Source: Euonymus europaeus (Eukaryota > Streptophyta > Magnoliopsida > Celastrales > Celastraceae). Taken from it: 64,000 nt of DNA. The translations under genes were made by a program, and so were the position numbers. The notes below the pieces were generated by a model. The model was not told where the DNA came from. It saw only the letters and a program-made list of their open reading frames with translations, and did not search any database. Each line of letters opens with the position of its first letter. Positions within the stretch are counted from its first letter, which is position 1. Below are positions 59,850 to 64,000 of this stretch, one piece after another. The stretch is taken from NCBI GenBank assembly GCA_963580455.1, contig OY756963.1:15271555-15335554 (forward strand), written 5' to 3'.

Positions 59850-60641
59850 AAAGTTCGATGTATCTTACCAAGATCGTTAGTCAACAAATACGGAAACCAA
59901 AATGCAAAAAAAAAAAAAAAGAACACCACAATTTTACGACGAAAATCCAACCTGGGAAAAACTCCGAGTCTATGAGCGACTAACCTTAAGAAACATTCCT
60001 CTAATCACGAATTAAGAGTACAACCCTATCTTTGACCTAAAGACATTGTTCGTACATTCCATTCAGTGTATTTTTCAACTCAACACTCAACCCACCTAGA
60101 TAGAGCTTACTTTTGGCGCCTCCAAAAGACTTCATGAACAAGGAATCACTCATTCTCTCAAGAATACAAAACGAACTTCTATACGAGTCACCACTCACAC
60201 ATAAATACATCACTACAATACTGTCTTCAGACTTCACACTCAAATGAATAGACTAAAATGAGAGAACCTAGCAATACATGGAAACAAAAACAATCGCCAA
60301 ATATTTCTCAATGAAGCTTCTGTAACTTCATTCATTGGAAGCTATCGCTTTTTATAGATCCGCACTTTCCTTGATTGACTTGACTTGATCTAGTTAATAT
60401 CATGATAATATCTCAATCCTGAAAAGTCAATTTAGAATACAACAAAAAAACAAACACTCATAGGATAAGCCATATCTTCATATTACCATACTCACCACAA
60501 ACACTTATCCGTTAAGTAGTGTATTTTAACTAAAAACCTATACACACGGCATATCCTATTATCGTCCTTATCTCCATAAATAATATGACATTATCAACTA
60601 AAAATCACACAATTTTCATCACCCATAAAATACAAACCAAC
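59850..60641 (-). mobile_element. Copia-type 3' LTR, reverse
   Basis: Read in reverse it begins TGTTGGTTTGTATTTTATGG at 60641, directly after the PPT AATGGGAAGAT (60642-60652). It carries the same internal blocks as the LTRs at 19175 and 26230 (GTTAGTCGCTCATAGACTC-like, then a GGAGTTTTTCCCAGG stretch near 59950-59970). The end lies near 59850 (TTTCACA). It includes an A-run at 59905-59921 and a TTTTTATAG-type TATA near 60350. The 60653-60750 stretch would be internal sequence of the same element. Confidence 0.7.
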
Positions 60642-60749
60642 AATCTTCCCATTGACAATTGTGGGATCAAAATACCTGCATACAATAAACAATATTTCCA
60701 AACAATCACATGTGCTTCTTCTATAGAAGATTTATTCAAAACTTCAACA

Positions 60750-61510
60750 ATATAGCTGCACCAATTACGGAGTGTTTACAGAAAGGTAAATTTATTTGGG
60801 GCGAAGAGCAGGCCGCTAGTTTTGCTACTTTGGAGGAGTAGCTTTCCACTGCTCCTGTCCTTGCTTTGCCGAATTTTGACGAAGTTTTTGAAGTCGATTG
60901 CGACGGGTTATGGCATTGTCACTATCCTTTCTCAAGAGGTCAACCCAACTGAATATTTTAGCAAAAAATTAAATGAGGCACGGCAAAAATGGTCTACTTA
61001 CGACAAATAATTTTATGTCATTTTTCTGGCTCTTCGGTAATTGGAACATTACTTAATCCACAAAGAGTTTGTTCTCTTCAGTGATCATCAAGCTTTACGA
61101 TACCTTAGTAGTAAACAACACTTGAACAAGACCCATGTCAGGTGGGCTAGCTATATGCAAAAGTTCACATTTGTGATGAAACACAAATCCGGGCTGCAAA
61201 ATAAAGTCACTGATGCACTAAGTAGGCGTGCCACACCGTTGGTTACATTAGCTACTGATATTATAGGCTTTGAATGCTTGCGCGAGTTGTATGCCACTGA
61301 TGAGGATTTTGGACACTTTTGGGACCAGTGCCTTCACCATCAAAATCTAGGTGACTTTCTCATCCATGATGACTATTTATTTAAAGCTAACCGTTTATGA
61401 TACCTCATAGTTCCTTGAGGGAACAAATTATTAGTAAGTTGCATGGCGGCAGACTTGGTGGGCATGTTGGCAGAGACAAAACCAAGGCCCTCGTCGAATG
61501 ATATCGTAAA
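60750..61510 (+). pseudogene. Ty3 chromovirus-like RNase H and integrase N-terminus fragment
   Basis: It begins at [22 protein letters not shown], then TAPVLALPNFDEVFEVDCDG, EKLNEARQKWSTYDK-type, HYLIHKEFVLFSDHQALRYL, KQHLNKTHVRWASYMQKF and HKSGLQNKVTDALSRRA; it ends with [10 protein letters not shown] and [20 protein letters not shown] (in parts). It repeats the RNase H start already present at 59480-59690, so it comes from a second, related element, not a simple continuation. At least three stops. Confidence 0.88.
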
Positions 61511-61997
61511 AACATACCATCTAATGACAATTCTAGAATTTATGAATAAATGTTTTATGTTTGCATTTGTATTTTAAATGTTTTATTTAATAATTCATTT
61601 TTATATGAATGTTTTATCAAAGTCTAAGGATGTTAGATATACGAATCTTAGATACTCACATACAACTTAAGTGTGAGTATAGATGTACACAAGATTCATT
61701 ATTACACCCTAAATATATCATCACAATTAGATTGACAAAGTCAGACACTTTTTTGATAAAGGTTATAATGCACGGGCATCTCCAACTAGAGGAATGATTG
61801 ATCGATCTTCATCGTTTGAGAGGAGTCTTATATTATTGGTGACCAGTGTATGTGTGGAGATACATAAATAATGAACAATAAAAAATATGCTACCAAATAG
61901 TTGTTTGTCCTTTAACTATGGGAGTGAAATATATCTTGATCTTGTGTAGGTCAATATGTTTATGTTTATGGTGTGTGCATTTTGATTCATCAATAAG
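61511..61997. other. A/T-rich spacer, nothing recognised
   Basis: No gene seen between the Ty3 fragment and the LTR at 61998. The sequence has an LTR-like base composition, but no paired ends were found. Confidence 0.4.
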
Positions 61998-63184
61998 TGA
62001 TGCTAAAATACTCGCAAGTGCATAAGTGTACTACTGGAGCATAAAAGGTGTAAGTATGAGGTCGATCCCACAGAGACGAGTTCAGTCGAAAGATGTACTA
62101 AACTATTAAAATAAATGATTATTCTTGATTTGTAAGGAATCAAGCAAACAACAATCAATCAAGGATGATAAAAAGCCTAAGGCACAACCTTACCAAACAA
62201 TCGTATTACGAGCTATAAGGGTCAAGCATTCAATATCAATTCCAATTTTAGGATTGATTCCTCACTCAATTATGTTGATCCATTGATCACAACACGTATT
62301 ATTAGTACCAAATTAATCATGTTCGATGGCAGTCTTTAACTTAGCAAAAATAACCCATTACGACTAGAAGAACTATAGAAACAAATTAACCCCCTAAACT
62401 CGAATCAGAGCAATCAACAATTAATTTTCTTAATTCTGATTCCACCAAAAGACATACATATGGATCGTTTACCTGATTTGGCTAGATGAATATAATAAGA
62501 AACACAATTGGTGATCCAGAAATTATGTGGAAATCATATTTTGAAGCATGACAATTAAGAACAAGAATTGAGAATCGAATTGAACACTTGTAATAAAAAT
62601 CAACTCATGATATTCATACTTAGCAAGGTCAAACCCTAGATACGAGTTTAGTTACAACCCATAAAAATAAATATAAAAGCAAGGGAAGAAAAAACCATGA
62701 ATTGATACACAAAAGTCGAGGAAGGAGGAAGAAGAGCTAGTTCACGAACAAGAGCTACTCCAACCTATGCAAAGTTTGTAACCTTTTTTCCCATATTTTT
62801 CTAGCCTATTTATACCTAATACAAGTTCCTAGGAGTCTCCAATTAGGTTTACACATTTTGGGCCCCAAAAATCTCATAAAACTAGGCTTCTTAAAAAACT
62901 GAAAAATCTATTAGGTCCAAGCGCCCTTACAGTGCTGGATCGCTGGTAGATCACTCTAATCTGCCAAATTATGCCTCTAAAGTGTTGGAGTGCCAGAAGG
63001 GCGCTATTAGAGCATTCTTTGTTGTCTATTGTCCAAATATGCTCCAATTTAGCTACAACTTAGCACCAACCCTCCTATATATAAAACATATAAAATCTCA
63101 AAGTATCAACTCAATCTTGATTCAAAATAATGCACTTGTGTATCAAAATATGCATGTAAATGTGGTAAAAAAATACACACATCA
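61998..63184 (-). mobile_element. Athila-type 3' LTR (element B)
   Basis: 1187 bp. In reverse it begins TGATGTGTGTATTTTTTTACC at 63184 and ends AGTATTTTAGCATCA at 61998, giving the short inverted ends TGATG/CATCA. A polypurine tract GCGTGGGGGTATT lies just before its start (63185-63197 in reverse). It has the GTCGATCCCACAGAGAC block near its end, shared with the LTR at 36543-38064. The right flank is internal sequence, so it is a 3' LTR, not a solo copy; the other half of the element is beyond the window. Confidence 0.8.
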
Positions 63185-64000
63185 AATACCCCCACGCTTA
63201 TTCGTTTCTTATCTCTAAGGAAGTTAACTAAACTACCCAACATAGTCAAGTTCCATGCCTCCATTAGTCTTAGAAATTTAACCCACAGAATTGCAACTAT
63301 AGAAAATAAACAAAAATTCCAGAAGAGAAGCATAAACAAAAACAGAATCAGCTTACCGCCGCATCCATCTCAAGTACATACTAGTCACTCATCACATAAC
63401 TCTTAGCTTCAACTTCAAATCTCACCGGAATGTCACTCATTAATAAATCACACTTGAAGTTGGCTATAATATATCTCTCTCGTGTATGTGGGTGGAAAAA
63501 GATGAATGGAAGAATATGGAAACCCACATATAAACAATAATGAAAGATGGCTAAGAGAAATATCATAATATCAGTCTCATTAATGTAAACACTTACCAAG
63601 AATCGTGAACTATACCTTGAATCGCTCTCAAATTCAAACCAAGCTATTCCAAGATCAAGTAGGGCTTTTAGGCTTATAACATAAAGGTAAGAGGATAGGA
63701 ATATTAGCAACGGGGTTCTTGAAACACATATGAGCTAAAAGAGAACCATGAAATAAATTCACATAATGCATTGTCTCAACTCATCATACCATGTCTTTCA
63801 CCATAGTCCGCTTCCCTTATTTGAGTGAATTGCGCTTCTTCTTTTTCTTTTCCTTTTTGTCATTCAGCATTTTTTTTCCTTTCAAAACTTCCCATTTTTT
63901 TGTCTTTCAACCATCCACCATACCTCCACACTTGGTGTCTTTGTCATTCCAAAATACCAAAGTTTGACATGAGTAGCAATAAGCACATATGTCCAATCTA
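63185..64000 (-). other. 3' untranslated region of Athila-type element B
   Basis: Noncoding internal sequence following the PPT, with a T/C-rich run at 63836-63915 and the AATACCCCCACGC block at its left edge. It resembles the 38.1-39.0 kb region of element A. ORFs here are not supported. Confidence 0.5.

Noticed and set aside
59700..59850. Possible Ty3 LTR start (TGTAACATCCTAAATTTTTT at about 59705)
   Set aside because: Looks like a common Ty3 LTR opening, but no matching end, TSD or PPT could be found, so it is not annotated.
58207..61510. Possible endogenous pararetrovirus RT/RNase H
   Set aside because: The order protease-RT-RNase H followed by an integrase-like end, and the chromovirus-style motifs, fit a Ty3 retrotransposon; no movement or coat protein motif was seen.

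Overview
The window is plant nuclear DNA, most likely from a eudicot. It holds one intact-looking host gene in a dense bed of decayed, nested transposable elements. The assignment rests on plant-specific families: Tat-type and Athila-type Ty3 elements, Ty1/copia elements with methionine-tRNA primer sites, an L1-type plant LINE with a zf-RVT domain, a TNP2/DUF4218 CACTA transposase, and plant mobile domain (PMD) remnants. The host gene also has spliceosomal introns. I saw no bacterial or organellar genes, rRNA, tRNA or CRISPR. I cannot name the species.

Layout: 1-4517 is a dead LINE carrying a non-autonomous hAT element (805-1322). 4.9-10.5 kb holds two decayed PMD-family gene copies. 10.57-12.8 kb is a reverse-strand Tat-type Ty3 pol fragment, followed by a short tandem repeat and a solo LTR (13112-15157). 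15.2-21.8 kb is a patchwork of three copia pieces: a forward gag/int fragment, a reverse gag plus 5' LTR, and a forward RNase H tail with PPT and 3' LTR. 22060-23888 is a reverse-strand short-chain dehydrogenase/reductase (SDR) gene. A hAT element (23975-24762) sits 10 bp upstream of its TATA box. A copia-type solo LTR follows at 26230-27216.

From 27947 to 33346 lies a near-complete but dead copia element, split by a solo LTR at 29943-31117. After an LTR-like stretch and a Ty3 gag/protease fragment (35.1-36.5 kb) comes a reverse-strand Athila-type element: 3' LTR 36543-38064, an extra ORF, integrase and RT. It abuts, head to head at about 43.71 kb, a forward Tat-type element (gag, protease, RT, two RNases H, integrase). 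The Tat element carries an antisense multi-exon gene with a PF04195-like protein and ends in a 3' LTR at 50886-51390. A second solo LTR of the 13-kb family lies in reverse at 53197-55465. A reverse CACTA transposase pseudogene fills 55.86-58.13 kb. Two chromovirus-like Ty3 fragments flank a copia LTR (58.2-61.5 kb). The right end is an Athila-type 3' LTR with its untranslated region.

Most likely to be functional: the SDR gene, which has every splice junction in frame, the full catalytic motif set and a family-typical length of about 295 aa. Its most unusual trait is a duplicated, in-frame exon encoding the NNA motif. The mobile elements all carry stops, frameshifts or truncations and appear dead. 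Several inserts keep exact target-site duplications, so the order of nesting can be read directly.
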